The position numbers and the translations under genes are program-made. Shown in pieces: positions 1 to 8,309 of a stretch of DNA of 36,228 nucleotides; the first letter of the stretch is position 1, and each line of letters begins with the position of its first letter. This stretch comes from Burkholderiaceae bacterium (GTDB lineage: Bacteria > Pseudomonadota > Gammaproteobacteria > Burkholderiales > Burkholderiaceae_B). The stretch covers positions 1-36,228 of the forward strand of contig JADZBO010000099.1 in the NCBI GenBank assembly GCA_020851995.1. Reading direction: 5' to 3'. The notes beneath the pieces are model-generated. The model saw only the letters and a program-made list of their open reading frames with translations. It was not told the origin of the DNA and searched no databases.

Positions 1-471
1 GTGATTCACCTGGTGGACATCGCGGGATTCCAGATCGGCATCGAGGCCGAGCGCGACGGGGTGATGCGCGCCGGCGTGCGTGCACTGACGGCTGTCGCGC
101 AGTCCACGGTTCCCTGGTGCTCGGTGATCGTGCGGCGCGCGTTCGGTGTGGCGGCTGGCGGTCATCAGAACTCAGGGCGTCACAATTTCCGTTACGCCTG
201 GCCTTCTGCGCAATGGGGTTCATTGCCCATCGAGGGCGGGCTCGAAGTCGCCTACCGCGCGGAGATCGAGTCGTCTGCCGATCCTGTCGCCAAACATGCC
301 GAGATCGAGGCGCGCGTGCGTGCGCTGACCTCGCCGTTTCGGAGTGCCGAAGCGTTCGTCGTAGAGGACATCATCGATCCTGCGCTGACGCGCGAGGCGC
401 TGGTCGAATTCGTCAACCTGGCCGCTCCGCTGCGCCAGGCTGGCGTGCACAAAACGGGGTTTCGTCCCTGA
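1..471 (+). CDS. Acyl-CoA carboxylase carboxyltransferase (beta) subunit, 3' part only
   Basis: This is the C-terminal 156 residues of a carboxyl-transferase-domain protein. The true start lies before the window, so the GTG at base 1 is only an internal codon. The segment HLVDIAGFQIG, the alanine- and glycine-rich FGVAAGGH stretch and the acidic region ending VEDIIDP are typical of the biotin-dependent acyl-CoA carboxylase family (propionyl-, methylcrotonyl- or geranyl-CoA carboxylase beta chains and methylmalonyl-CoA decarboxylase alpha). In that family the domain moves CO2 between carboxybiotin and an acyl-CoA. The partner biotin-carboxylase/biotin-carrier subunit is not in view, so the substrate cannot be named. 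It is followed after 88 bases by a Bug-type binding protein on the same strand, which fits a carboxylic-acid uptake and degradation cluster. Confidence 0.8.
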   Translation: MIHLVDIAGFQIGIEAERDGVMRAGVRALTAVAQSTVPWCSVIVRRAFGVAAGGHQNSGRHNFRYAWPSAQWGSLPIEGGLEVAYRAEIESSADPVAKHAEIEARVRALTSPFRSAEAFVVEDIIDPALTREALVEFVNLAAPLRQAGVHKTGFRP

Positions 472-559
472 GGCGCTTGCGTCGCGGGGTGGTGGGTGAT
501 CGCGACCATGGGCGCGCGCAGCCGGGGCGTCCCCGGTTATTTCCGGATGGAGCTATTGC

Positions 560-1600
560 ATGAAAAGACTGTTCCGATCGTTTGAATATCTTTCAACCTA
601 TGCCCGTGCCCTTGCCGGCGCATTCTTCAGGTTGATTTCTGCTGGCCTTGCATTGCCCGCGTTGCTCATGAGCTTCGGCGCGCACGCGCAGACGCCGGAC
701 GTCTATCCCAGTCGCGGGATCACGATCATCGTGCCTTTCACGGCGGCCGGTACCACCGACATCCTGGCGCGGCTCGTGGGGCAGAAGCTTGGCGAAAAAT
801 TCGACAAAAGCGTGGTGGTGGAGAACCGGCCAGGCGCGGGCGGCAACATCGGTACGGCGCTGGTCGCCAAATCAGCACCCGATGGCTACACCCTGGTGAT
901 GGCGACGATCGGCACGCACGCGATCAATTCGAGCCTCTACAAGAGCATGCCGTACGACGCGGTCCGCGATTTCACGCCGCTGACTCGCGTGGCGATGGTT
1001 CCTAACGTGCTGGTGGTCAATAAGGACGCGCCATACAACACGGTGCAGGAACTGATTGCCTACGGCAAGGCCAACCCGGGCAAACTGACGTTTGGTTCGT
1101 CCGGTAACGGCACGACGTTGCATCTCTCGGGCGAATTGTTCAAACTGCGCACCGGGGTTCCGATCACCCATATCCCGTACAAGGGAAGCACTCCGGCGAT
1201 TGCCGATCTTCTGGGTGGGCAAATTTCGATGGTGTTCGACAACATGCCGTCGGTGATTCAGCATATCAAGGCTGGTCGGCTCAAGGCGCTTGCCGTGACG
1301 TCATCGACGCGCAATGCGCAGTTGCCCGACGTACCGACGATCGAGGAATCCGGAGTGCCCAACTACGAGGTGTGGTCCTGGTTCGGCTTGCTGGCGCCCG
1401 CGGGTACGCCAGCTGCCGTCATTGATCGCCTGAACCGCGAGATTGTCGCGATCATTCGCCAGCCGGATGTCAATACGCGCATCCTCGAGCTGGGGTCGGT
1501 GCCGAAGCCAGAGACCAGCGCCGAATTCGGCGCTTTCATCCGCGCCGAGACCGACAAATGGGCGCGCGTGGTCAAGGAGGCAGGCGTCGCGATTGACTGA
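560..1600 (+). CDS. Bug-family (TctC-like) periplasmic solute-binding protein
   Basis: A 346-residue tripartite tricarboxylate transporter (TTT) receptor of the Bug family. A basic N-terminus and hydrophobic stretch end in GAHA|Q (cleavage near residues 43/44), so the mature protein should be periplasmic. Family hallmarks are visible: YPSRGITIIVPFTAAGTTDILAR (split here as YPSRGITIIVPF and TAAGTTDILAR), VENRPGAGGNIG, APDGYTL, HIPYKGSTPA, FDNMPS and WFGLLAPAGTP. Bug proteins bind carboxylates and related anions; the ligand is not predictable from sequence. GGAG at 549-552 lies 7 bases before the ATG and supports this start. No TctA/TctB membrane partners are in the window, as is common for orphan Bug genes in Alcaligenaceae. 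Its last 29 bases overlap the convergent MFS gene. Confidence 0.92.
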   Translation: MKRLFRSFEYLSTYARALAGAFFRLISAGLALPALLMSFGAHAQTPDVYPSRGITIIVPFTAAGTTDILARLVGQKLGEKFDKSVVVENRPGAGGNIGTALVAKSAPDGYTLVMATIGTHAINSSLYKSMPYDAVRDFTPLTRVAMVPNVLVVNKDAPYNTVQELIAYGKANPGKLTFGSSGNGTTLHLSGELFKLRTGVPITHIPYKGSTPAIADLLGGQISMVFDNMPSVIQHIKAGRLKALAVTSSTRNAQLPDVPTIEESGVPNYEVWSWFGLLAPAGTPAAVIDRLNREIVAIIRQPDVNTRILELGSVPKPETSAEFGAFIRAETDKWARVVKEAGVAID

Positions 1601-2834
1601 CCCAGTTGGCCAGCCAGAACAAGGCCACCAGCAGAACCGACGACCACGCAATCGCCACGATCACCAGGTGATAGGACTGTTGCACGGCCCAGAGCCAGGC
1701 TGCGGCGACAGGGGCGATTGCGCGGCCGACCGCCATCGGCAGAACCAGCAGCCCGTTAATCGCGCCGTAGGCGTGGCGGCTAACCATTTCCGGTACGACC
1801 AGGCCCCGGACGATGGTAAAGATTCCGTTGGACAGACCGTACGCGGCGATCAGCACCGCGACCAGGCCAAACGACGGCGACGGACGGGCAAGCAGAAAGA
1901 AGACGAAAGGAAAGACCGAGATCATCACTGAGCCGATCACACGCATTGGCGCGCGTGACGCAAAGATCGTGATCAGGACTCGCCCGGCGACTTGCGCCGG
2001 ACCGATGATTGCCAGCGACTGGACCACCTCGGCCGGATCGAGTTTCAGATCCTGCAGCATGGGATACATGTGGAAAGTGAACGCTGAAAACGCGACGGCG
2101 TAGACAGTCATGGCGGCAAGCAGTAACCAGAAGACCGGACCGCGCAGCGCGATCCGGATCGCCTCTCGGTCGCGCGCGGCGTGTGCCGCGCGTCCGCTGG
2201 TGCTCGATGCATGCATGACATCGCGCTCCGGACGAATCAGCCAGACGTAGCCGAGCGCCCATACGGCGTTGACGGCGGCAAGCACCCAGAGCGAAGCGCG
2301 CCAACCCCAGTGATCCAGCAGCAATTGTTCGATCGGGATGAATACCGTACTGGCGAAGCCGCCCCACAGCGTGATCAGCGTGATGCCCGAGCGAGCACTG
2401 AGCGGACCGACGCGGCGTGCCATGATCGCGAAAGCCGGCTCGTACAGAAGGGTCGCCTGAAGTGCGCCGAGCAGGCCTGTCAGGGCAAAATAAACGCCTG
2501 TACTCTGAACGAATGACCAGGCGAGCAGGCCGCCCGCCGCCAGCAGGGAGGAGGCGGCCATCAACACGCGACCATGGCCGCGATCGACGGCCATGCCCAC
2601 CGGGTAGGTCAGAACCGCAGCCAGGAGCAGCCCGAAGGTGAGGGCACCGTATAACTCTGATTTTGACCACCCGAGATCGGTTTCCATCGCGGTCGCGATC
2701 AGCGGAAAGCAGTAGTAGAGCGTTCCCCACGAACAGATCTGGCCAATACCGAGCAGGCTGGCGAACAGCCGTGCGTTTGCGTCCAGTCCCGAGGCCGGTG
2801 GGGGCGGTGATTGGTCGCGAGCGCCTGGGTTCAT
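1572..2834 (-). CDS. MFS transporter, about 12 membrane segments
   Basis: A 420-residue major facilitator superfamily permease. Hydrophobic segments are spaced along the whole length, with a longer hydrophilic central loop around residues 205-225 between the two six-helix halves. The loop between helices 2 and 3 carries VGMAVDRGHGR, a variant of the MFS motif A (G-x-x-x-D-R-x-G-R-R). The protein starts after a proline-rich N-terminal tail of about 20 residues. It resembles the oxalate/formate-antiporter-like branch of MFS in general layout, but the substrate cannot be read from the sequence. It is convergent with the Bug gene, and their 3' ends overlap by 29 bases with no terminator between them. 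It lies downstream of the acyl-CoA synthetase gene on the same strand (127-base gap). Confidence 0.85.
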   Translation of the reverse strand: MNPGARDQSPPPPASGLDANARLFASLLGIGQICSWGTLYYCFPLIATAMETDLGWSKSELYGALTFGLLLAAVLTYPVGMAVDRGHGRVLMAASSLLAAGGLLAWSFVQSTGVYFALTGLLGALQATLLYEPAFAIMARRVGPLSARSGITLITLWGGFASTVFIPIEQLLLDHWGWRASLWVLAAVNAVWALGYVWLIRPERDVMHASSTSGRAAHAARDREAIRIALRGPVFWLLLAAMTVYAVAFSAFTFHMYPMLQDLKLDPAEVVQSLAIIGPAQVAGRVLITIFASRAPMRVIGSVMISVFPFVFFLLARPSPSFGLVAVLIAAYGLSNGIFTIVRGLVVPEMVSRHAYGAINGLLVLPMAVGRAIAPVAAAWLWAVQQSYHLVIVAIAWSSVLLVALFWLANWVSQSRRLPP

Positions 2835-2961
2835 GGCGTTGCCCAGTGGGCGCTCACGGCAATGCCGGCTCTGAATTCATGACGGTGTCGCACGACTGTT
2901 GGTCGCAATGCCGCCTTGTCGCGCCGTACGATGCCGGGTCAGCGAGCCGGGTGTGCATCGC

Positions 2962-5049
2962 TTAGTCCAGCCGCACGAGCCCGTCGACCGCGATCACACC
3001 GTCTGTCTGTACGAAGAGCGGATTGATTTCGGCTTCGGCTACGTGAGCACCGCGAATTGCGGCAAGCTGCGAGAACGCGACGATTGCTCGGGCGAGCGCC
3101 TCGCAGTCGCCTTGCGGCAAGCCGCGAAAGCCCCGCACCAGACGAGTCGCCCGCACTTCCAGAATCATCGCACGCGCGTCGTCGATCCCGACCGGTGCGA
3201 GACGGATTGCGAAATCCGGTGAGATTTCCGCGGTGATGCCACCCGCTCCGAGAATGACGGTGGGCCCCACCAGCGGATCGTCGCGATACCCGAGCATTAA
3301 TTCCAGCAGGCGCGGTGCCATGGACTGTACGAGCAAGCCATCAATACGCGCATTTGGCGCGTGCACGGAGGCGCTGGCGATGATTTCGCCTGCAGCCCTG
3401 GCCAGGCCAGCGTCATCGGTGATTCCCACGCGTACACCGCCGGCATCGGTCTTGTGCGGGATGTCGCGCGAGGATATCTTGACGACCACCGGATAGGGTA
3501 CCCCGTGGGTGAGCTGCCCGGGCGCAAGCAACTCGGCGTGCGCCGTGGGCACACCCAGCACTGCGAAGGCCCTGGCTGACTCATATTCGGTCAGCAAGCC
3601 CGCGACAGGCAGATCCGCCGGCCAGAAGACGGATTCGACGGGCTGCGGGGCGTTGCCGCGCGGAGCGAAAAATACTGCCAGCGCGTCCGCGCAGGCTTCT
3701 GGCGTGCGAAATGCGGCGATACCGGCTTGTTGTAGCAGGCGCAAGGATTCGGTCGCTTCCGGCGCAAGAAAAACCGCCAGCGGCTTGTCAGTGGGTCGGT
3801 TGGCCTCGATCAGGGGTTTGACGGCCAAGTCAGGTTGGAACTGGGCGGAAGAGCCGACCACGCTCAGGACCGCGTCACACCAGGACGCGCGCAGCAGTTG
3901 CTCAAGTAAATCCCGATACTGGCTGCTGGTGCCGGCCATCGTCAGGTCGATGACAGGCGTTTCGCGAATCTGGGTTCCTCTTGCTGCCATGTGGGCAACA
4001 AAATCGGGTGGCGGCGCAACGGCCACCATGCCGTGCAATCCCAGATTGTCGACGACCGTGGCTGCGCCACCGCCGGTCGTGGTGATCACCGCGACCCGGG
4101 CGGGCGCCGTGACGGCGGGGCAATGACCGAGATAACGTTCGGCCAGCGGAATCAGCTCAAAGAGCGTTTCAAGGTGATGGACCCGCATGACCCCATGGGC
4201 GCGCAGGAAGGCGTCTACCGCCACATCGTTGCCGGCCATGGCGCCCGTGTGGGATTGGGCGAGGGCATCGCCTTGCTCAGAGCGCCCGAGCTTATAGGCA
4301 ATCACCGGTTTGCCGCGCTGACGCGCGTGCTCGAGCGCAGCGCCGAATACGCCCGCATCGCGGATTGTTTCGAGAAACAGCAGAATGACTTTGGTTTGTG
4401 GGTCGTCGGCCAGGACCTCGATGATCTCGCCCATCGTGACATCGCTTTCGTTTCCCACGGAAATCGATTTTGAAAACCCGAACCCGCGTGCGGCGGCACG
4501 CGCCAGGAGAGACCCCATCATCGAGCCGCTCTGCGAGACCAGACTGACGTCGCCTGCAATCAGCGAATCTGCTTCGAAGGCGGCATTGACCGAGAGAATC
4601 AGCCCGCGATCGAGATTGGCAAGACCAATGCTGTTGGGGCCGACAATGCGCAGACCGAGCGCGCGGGCGTCCCGCACCAGTTCCTGCTGTCGCGCCATGC
4701 CTTCCGCGCCGGTTTCGCCGAACCCATCGGTGTAGATCGTGACCACCCGGGCGCCCGCTTTCGCGCACGGCGCAAGCAGCGCGGGCACCTGGTCGCTCGA
4801 TACCATGATGAACGCATGGTCGATGGGACCGGGCAACTCATCCAGACCGGCATAGGTCCGCTCGCCCATGACTTCGCTCTGCCCCGGGTTGATCGGATAG
4901 ATGACACCGTCGAACCCATGCTTGCGCATGAAGCGCATCGGTCGCGCGGTGTTTTTTTTCGGATTGCCCGAGGCACCCACCAGCGCCACGGCCCGGGGAG
5001 AGAAGAGTGCGCCACCGAAAGTCATTGGCGGTTTGTTGCTGTTGGTCAT
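2962..5049 (-). CDS. Acyl-CoA synthetase, ADP-forming (acetate-CoA ligase type)
   Basis: A 695-residue fused NDP-forming acyl-CoA synthetase. The domains run: CoA-binding Rossmann domain (VALVGASGNP, residues 21-30), ligase-CoA domains (VSLVSQSG around 168-175; SHTGAMAGND with the presumed phospho-histidine His267), then a C-terminal ATP-grasp domain (VVVKISSRDIPHKTDAGGV and ILGAGGITAEISPDFA). The family makes acyl-CoA from a carboxylate, ATP and CoA through a phospho-histidine, or runs in reverse. The reading frame stays open to 5553, but residues upstream of this Met have no family similarity and run antisense to the next gene. A promoter at 5103-5130 would place transcription start near 5096, which excludes those longer starts. 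The substrate is unknown; the neighbours suggest a carboxylate imported by the Bug or MFS proteins. Confidence 0.88.
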   Translation of the reverse strand: MTNSNKPPMTFGGALFSPRAVALVGASGNPKKNTARPMRFMRKHGFDGVIYPINPGQSEVMGERTYAGLDELPGPIDHAFIMVSSDQVPALLAPCAKAGARVVTIYTDGFGETGAEGMARQQELVRDARALGLRIVGPNSIGLANLDRGLILSVNAAFEADSLIAGDVSLVSQSGSMMGSLLARAAARGFGFSKSISVGNESDVTMGEIIEVLADDPQTKVILLFLETIRDAGVFGAALEHARQRGKPVIAYKLGRSEQGDALAQSHTGAMAGNDVAVDAFLRAHGVMRVHHLETLFELIPLAERYLGHCPAVTAPARVAVITTTGGGAATVVDNLGLHGMVAVAPPPDFVAHMAARGTQIRETPVIDLTMAGTSSQYRDLLEQLLRASWCDAVLSVVGSSAQFQPDLAVKPLIEANRPTDKPLAVFLAPEATESLRLLQQAGIAAFRTPEACADALAVFFAPRGNAPQPVESVFWPADLPVAGLLTEYESARAFAVLGVPTAHAELLAPGQLTHGVPYPVVVKISSRDIPHKTDAGGVRVGITDDAGLARAAGEIIASASVHAPNARIDGLLVQSMAPRLLELMLGYRDDPLVGPTVILGAGGITAEISPDFAIRLAPVGIDDARAMILEVRATRLVRGFRGLPQGDCEALARAIVAFSQLAAIRGAHVAEAEINPLFVQTDGVIAVDGLVRLD

Positions 5050-5102
5050 TTTGCTGCGATGCGGTTGTCGTTGTTTCTCTTGGTTTCGTGCAAGCATAGG
5101 GT

Positions 5103-5130
5103 ATTCTAGGACAATAAAAAACCGGGTCAG
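5103..5130 (-). promoter_or_regulatory. Putative sigma-70 promoter for the acyl-CoA synthetase gene
   Basis: Read on the minus strand: -35 CTGACC (5130-5125), 16-base spacer, -10 TAGAAT (5108-5103). Predicted transcription start is near 5096, about 47 bases before the ATG at 5049. Four of six and five of six consensus matches; prediction only. Confidence 0.45.
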
Positions 5131-5154
5131 GGCCCGGACTATTTCGGGGGATAC

Positions 5155-5541
5155 ATGGAGTTCGACCAGACACTTCGGCTGGATTGGCCTGAGCGGGTCA
5201 ACGCGCGCGACAGGCTCGTGTGGCGTGGACGCCACCTCACCACGACATTTCTCCTGCAAGTCGGGGATCAGGCTTATCTGGCGCATATTGCCGACGGCCG
5301 TCTGGCCAGCGTGCGCACGGGCCCGTTTGTCCTTGCGGACTGGGCGTTTGCATTGCGTGCTCCGGCCCAGGTCTGGTCGCAGTTCTGGTCGCCGTTGCCG
5401 CCGCCTGGGTTTCACGACATCATGGCCATGCTCAAACTGGGTCATCTGACGATCGAAGGCAATCTGTACCCCCTGATGTCCAACCTGCTTTACTTCAAGG
5501 ACGTCCTGGCCGCTGTGCGCCAGGATGCAACCCAGCCATGA
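5155..5541 (+). CDS. Small SCP2-like protein of unknown function
   Basis: A 128-residue soluble protein with no signal peptide or membrane segment. The layout is a strand-rich N-terminal half (RLVWRGRHLTTTFLLQVGD, AYLAHIADGRLASV), a segment with FALRAPAQVWSQFW, then a helical LGHLTIEGNLYPLMSNLLYF tail. This resembles the sterol-carrier-protein-2 fold, which binds lipids or acyl-CoAs. I base that on pattern only, without a conserved catalytic residue. GGGGGA at 5146-5151 lies just before the ATG. The stop codon overlaps the next start (ATGA at 5538-5541), so translation of this gene and the alpha/beta hydrolase is probably coupled and the products may work together. It is divergent from the acyl-CoA synthetase. 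Confidence 0.65.
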   Translation: MEFDQTLRLDWPERVNARDRLVWRGRHLTTTFLLQVGDQAYLAHIADGRLASVRTGPFVLADWAFALRAPAQVWSQFWSPLPPPGFHDIMAMLKLGHLTIEGNLYPLMSNLLYFKDVLAAVRQDATQP

Positions 5542-6437
5542 GCCAGTCCGCACAAAACGGTAAACCTCGCATCGAGCCTGTCACAGGCCGCTACCTGCAG
5601 CTGGAATTGCAGGGCAAACCCCACCGCATCTACTTCGAGGAGTCGGGCGCGGGGGTGCCGCTACTGTGCCTGCACACAGCCGGGTCGGATACGCGCCAGT
5701 ACCGTGCACTCCAGAACGATCCGGAGATCCTTGCGCACTATCGCGTGGTGGCGTTTGACTTGCCATGGCACGGCAAATCCTCGCCGCCCGAAGGCTGGCA
5801 GGATGTCGACTACAAACTTTCGTCGCATGACTACACGCAGGCGATCCTCGCGGTGAGCGATGCGCTTGCACTGGATCAGCCGATTGTCATGGGTTGTTCG
5901 ATCGGCGGGCGCATCGTGCTGCACCTCGCACTTGAGCACGCCGACCGGTTTGGCGCCGCGATCGGCCTGCAGTCCGGCGCGCACGTCGAGCCCTATTACG
6001 ATCTCGACTGGTTGCATCGGCCCGACGTTCATGGCGGTGAAGTGTGTGCCGGCATCGTGTCAGGCCTCGTCGGGCCGTCCAGCCCGGCGCTGCATCGCTG
6101 GGAGACCCTGTGGCATTACATGCAGGGCGGACCCGGCGTGTTCAAGGGCGATCTTCACTTCTATACCGCGGATGGCGATATTCGCGACAGGGTTCGCGAC
6201 ATCGACACGGCACGCTGCGGGCTCTGGTTGCTCACGGGCGAGTACGATTACTCCTGCACACCCAGGGACACCGAGTTCCTGGGGCACGCGATTGCAGGTT
6301 CGCACTGGCAAATCATGAAGGGCATGGGCCATTTCCCGATGAGCGAGGATCCGGAACGCTTCCTGCAGTACCTGCGGCCGGTGCTGGGGCAGGCCGCGCA
6401 GGCTCGCCTGCGCAAGATTCCTCCCGCCCGGGTCTGA
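5538..6437 (+). CDS. Alpha/beta hydrolase
   Basis: A 299-residue alpha/beta-hydrolase-fold protein, cytoplasmic by lack of a signal sequence. The full catalytic triad is visible: nucleophile Ser121 in GCSIGG, acid Asp237 in LTGEYDYSC, and base His265 in MKGMGHFPMSEDP. The oxyanion-hole region is LCLHTAGSD (residues 43-51), and FDLPWHGKS (73-81) is the usual strand-4 turn. The open frame runs further upstream, but the ATG at 5538 gives the natural N-terminus and overlaps the stop of the preceding small gene by four bases. It could be an esterase, a lactonase or a C-C bond hydrolase; sequence alone does not decide. Context with acyl-CoA enzymes suggests a catabolic step. Confidence 0.88.
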   Translation: MSQSAQNGKPRIEPVTGRYLQLELQGKPHRIYFEESGAGVPLLCLHTAGSDTRQYRALQNDPEILAHYRVVAFDLPWHGKSSPPEGWQDVDYKLSSHDYTQAILAVSDALALDQPIVMGCSIGGRIVLHLALEHADRFGAAIGLQSGAHVEPYYDLDWLHRPDVHGGEVCAGIVSGLVGPSSPALHRWETLWHYMQGGPGVFKGDLHFYTADGDIRDRVRDIDTARCGLWLLTGEYDYSCTPRDTEFLGHAIAGSHWQIMKGMGHFPMSEDPERFLQYLRPVLGQAAQARLRKIPPARV

Positions 6438-6486
6438 GGGCATCGCGGACTGGTTGCCATGACAACACGGCTTTTGCGTGCTGCCC

Positions 6487-6492
6487 TACAAT
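6487..6492 (+). promoter_or_regulatory. Possible -10 element upstream of the glycosyltransferase gene
   Basis: TACAAT at 6487-6492, 28 bases before the ATG at 6521, matches the -10 consensus in five of six positions. I see no good -35 at the right distance, so this is only a weak call. Confidence 0.3.
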
Positions 6493-6520
6493 CCGGTCTG
6501 CTTCCTACTGAATCCAACGG

Positions 6521-8086
6521 ATGATCAATTTTCTCTGCCGCCTCTGGAACCGGGCCAGACAGCCTGGCGCTGCGCCCTGGCTGGTGCTGGCCACCGGAAT
6601 CTGGCTGGGTTATCTGTCGTGGGTGAGGGCGTTGCATTTGCCGGACGAGGGGCGCTACGTGGGCGTTGCCTGGGATATGGCGCGCTCCGGGAGTATTTCG
6701 GTGCCCTTGCTCAATGGGTTGCCGTATTTCCATAAGCCCCCTTTGTTCTACTGGATCGATCAACTCGCGTTTGCCGTCTTTGGCCTGAATGAATGGGCCG
6801 CGCGCGTACCGTCCTGGCTGGCGGCCTGGGGCAGCGCCATCGGGCTGTATTTTTTTGTGCGCAAGTATCGGGGGGCCGACGTCGCCACACTGGCACTGGC
6901 CATGCTGGTGACGATGCCGCTGTTCTATGCCGGCGCGCAGTACGCAAATCTCGACATGCTCGTGGCCGGCATGATGACGCTGACCATTCTGGCGGGAGCC
7001 GAAACCGTCTTGCGCTGGGAACAAAACGGTGCCTGGCGTGCGATGTCGGTTGCGACGGGTGCTTTTGCGGCGCTGGCGATTCTTTCAAAAGGCCTGATTG
7101 GCGTGGTGTTGCCGGGCGGCGTACTTTTTTTCTGGATCATGCTCACCGGGCGCTGGCAACGAATCGCGCTGTTTTTTTGGCCACCCGCCGTTGCCGTTTT
7201 CCTGGTTGTGGCTGTGCCGTGGTTTTGGCAGATGCAAAGCCTGTACCCGGATTTCTACGACTATTTTTTCGTTTATCAGCACTACGAACGGTTTGTGGGC
7301 GAGAACTTTAACAACGAACAGCCCTTCTGGTTTTACCTGCCCGTCATCCTCGGTTTGTCTTTGCCCTGGTCGATCTGGCTGCCAGGACTGCTGCTTCCGG
7401 GCTACTGGCGCGGTGAGGGCGTGCGCCTGGAGCCGCTGCTGGTGATCTGGTTTCTGGTCGTCGCGATTTTTTTCTCGATCCCGGCCTCTAAACTCATCGG
7501 CTACGTGATGCCGACCCTCGCGCCGCTTGCCGTATTGCTTGCCGAGGCCGCGATCCGCGCGATGAGCTCGAAGTGGTCAGCCCACGTTTACCGAACGATT
7601 GCCATTTCTTTGGCGGGCGCGGCGATTGCCTGCGTGGTGTCGATCGGCGTGTTCTGGTACATCCAGACCGACAGTGCACGCGCAATGGGTCGCCTGATCT
7701 CAAAAAACGCCTCGCCCGACGACATCATGGTGTATTCGCACAGCTATCCATTTGATCTTGCCTTCTATGTCAAGGCACGCAAGCCGGCCTGGGTTGTCGA
7801 GGACTGGCCTGCAATCCCCAAGCGCGATAACTGGCGCAACGAGTTGGTCGACGCAGCGCGTTTCAATCCCGCGTTGGGCAAGGAAGTGCTCGTGACTTTC
7901 GACAATCTGGTTCCCCGGATGTGTCAAAACCCCAATCGCGTGTTCTGGATTCGCGGAGATCACTGGGAGTTGGGGCGCTGGCCATTCCTGCGGGACGTTG
8001 CGCCGTTTTTCAGACAGCCGGATGACGGCCGGCTCTGGAGGGTCGTGACGGACGACGATTTCAGAGCCAAGTACTGCCAGGGGTGA
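6521..8086 (+). CDS. GT39 / ArnT-like polyprenyl-phosphate-sugar glycosyltransferase
   Basis: A 521-residue integral inner-membrane glycosyltransferase of the PMT/ArnT superfamily. The N-terminal membrane segment is followed by the diagnostic periplasmic loop HLPDEGRYVGVA, with the acidic pair Asp42-Glu43 that family members use for catalysis. Next comes YFHKPPLFYWID, also typical of ArnT. About ten further hydrophobic segments follow to about residue 375, then a soluble C-terminal domain of some 145 residues. Family members transfer a sugar from a polyprenyl phosphate carrier to lipid A or another envelope acceptor. There are no arn-operon genes nearby, so transfer of aminoarabinose specifically is not supported. 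It sits alone, 83 bases after the hydrolase, and is followed by a tandem-repeat array. Confidence 0.87.
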   Translation: MINFLCRLWNRARQPGAAPWLVLATGIWLGYLSWVRALHLPDEGRYVGVAWDMARSGSISVPLLNGLPYFHKPPLFYWIDQLAFAVFGLNEWAARVPSWLAAWGSAIGLYFFVRKYRGADVATLALAMLVTMPLFYAGAQYANLDMLVAGMMTLTILAGAETVLRWEQNGAWRAMSVATGAFAALAILSKGLIGVVLPGGVLFFWIMLTGRWQRIALFFWPPAVAVFLVVAVPWFWQMQSLYPDFYDYFFVYQHYERFVGENFNNEQPFWFYLPVILGLSLPWSIWLPGLLLPGYWRGEGVRLEPLLVIWFLVVAIFFSIPASKLIGYVMPTLAPLAVLLAEAAIRAMSSKWSAHVYRTIAISLAGAAIACVVSIGVFWYIQTDSARAMGRLISKNASPDDIMVYSHSYPFDLAFYVKARKPAWVVEDWPAIPKRDNWRNELVDAARFNPALGKEVLVTFDNLVPRMCQNPNRVFWIRGDHWELGRWPFLRDVAPFFRQPDDGRLWRVVTDDDFRAKYCQG

Positions 8087-8099
8087 TGCGGGCTTTTCC

Positions 8100-8236
8100 G
8101 GAACGCGTGAGGCGGAATTTCTGGAGTGCATGAGGCGGAATTTCTGGAGCGCATGAGGCGGAATTTCTGCAACGCATGAGGCGGAATTTCTGCAACGCGT
8201 GAGGAGGACTTTCTGCAACGCGTGAGGAGGACTTCT
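8100..8236 (+). repeat. Tandem direct-repeat array, 23-bp unit, six copies
   Basis: Units start at 8100, 8123, 8146, 8169, 8192 and 8215; the last is one base short. Consensus core is TGAGGCGGAATTTCT preceded by a variable GGAACGCG / GCAACGCA type octamer. The last two copies share GGAGGACTTTCT instead of GGCGGAATTTCT, so the array has a gradient of divergence. It starts 14 bases after the glycosyltransferase stop and ends 45 bases before the dehydratase promoter. There are no unique spacers between units, so it is not a CRISPR. Confidence 0.92.
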
Positions 8237-8280
8237 CTGGAAGGACGTTGAGTACCGCAGAACCTGCGGCCTCTATGCTT

Positions 8281-8309
8281 TTGTTATTGAAATACTAATA
8301 TATTAGTAT
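8281..8309 (+). promoter_or_regulatory. Putative promoter for the dehydratase gene
   Basis: -35 TTGTTA (8281-8286), 17-base spacer, -10 TAGTAT (8304-8309). The predicted start near 8316 gives a leader of about 38 bases. The spacer and the -10 lie inside a perfect palindrome (8290-8311), so binding there would block polymerase. Confidence 0.5.

Noticed and set aside
5050-5553. N-terminal extension of 168 residues on the acyl-CoA synthetase frame
   Set aside because: No family similarity, upstream of a plausible promoter (5103-5130) and antisense to the 128-residue gene; the Met at 5049 gives the normal N-terminus.
7700-8218. Minus-strand frame with repeated RNSAS / AEIPPHAL segments
   Set aside because: Product of reading the 23-bp array and the antisense of the glycosyltransferase; no start signal or known domain.
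8100-8236. CRISPR array
   Set aside because: Units are directly adjacent with no unique spacers, and no cas genes are present; the same applies to the arrays at 13260 and 23096.
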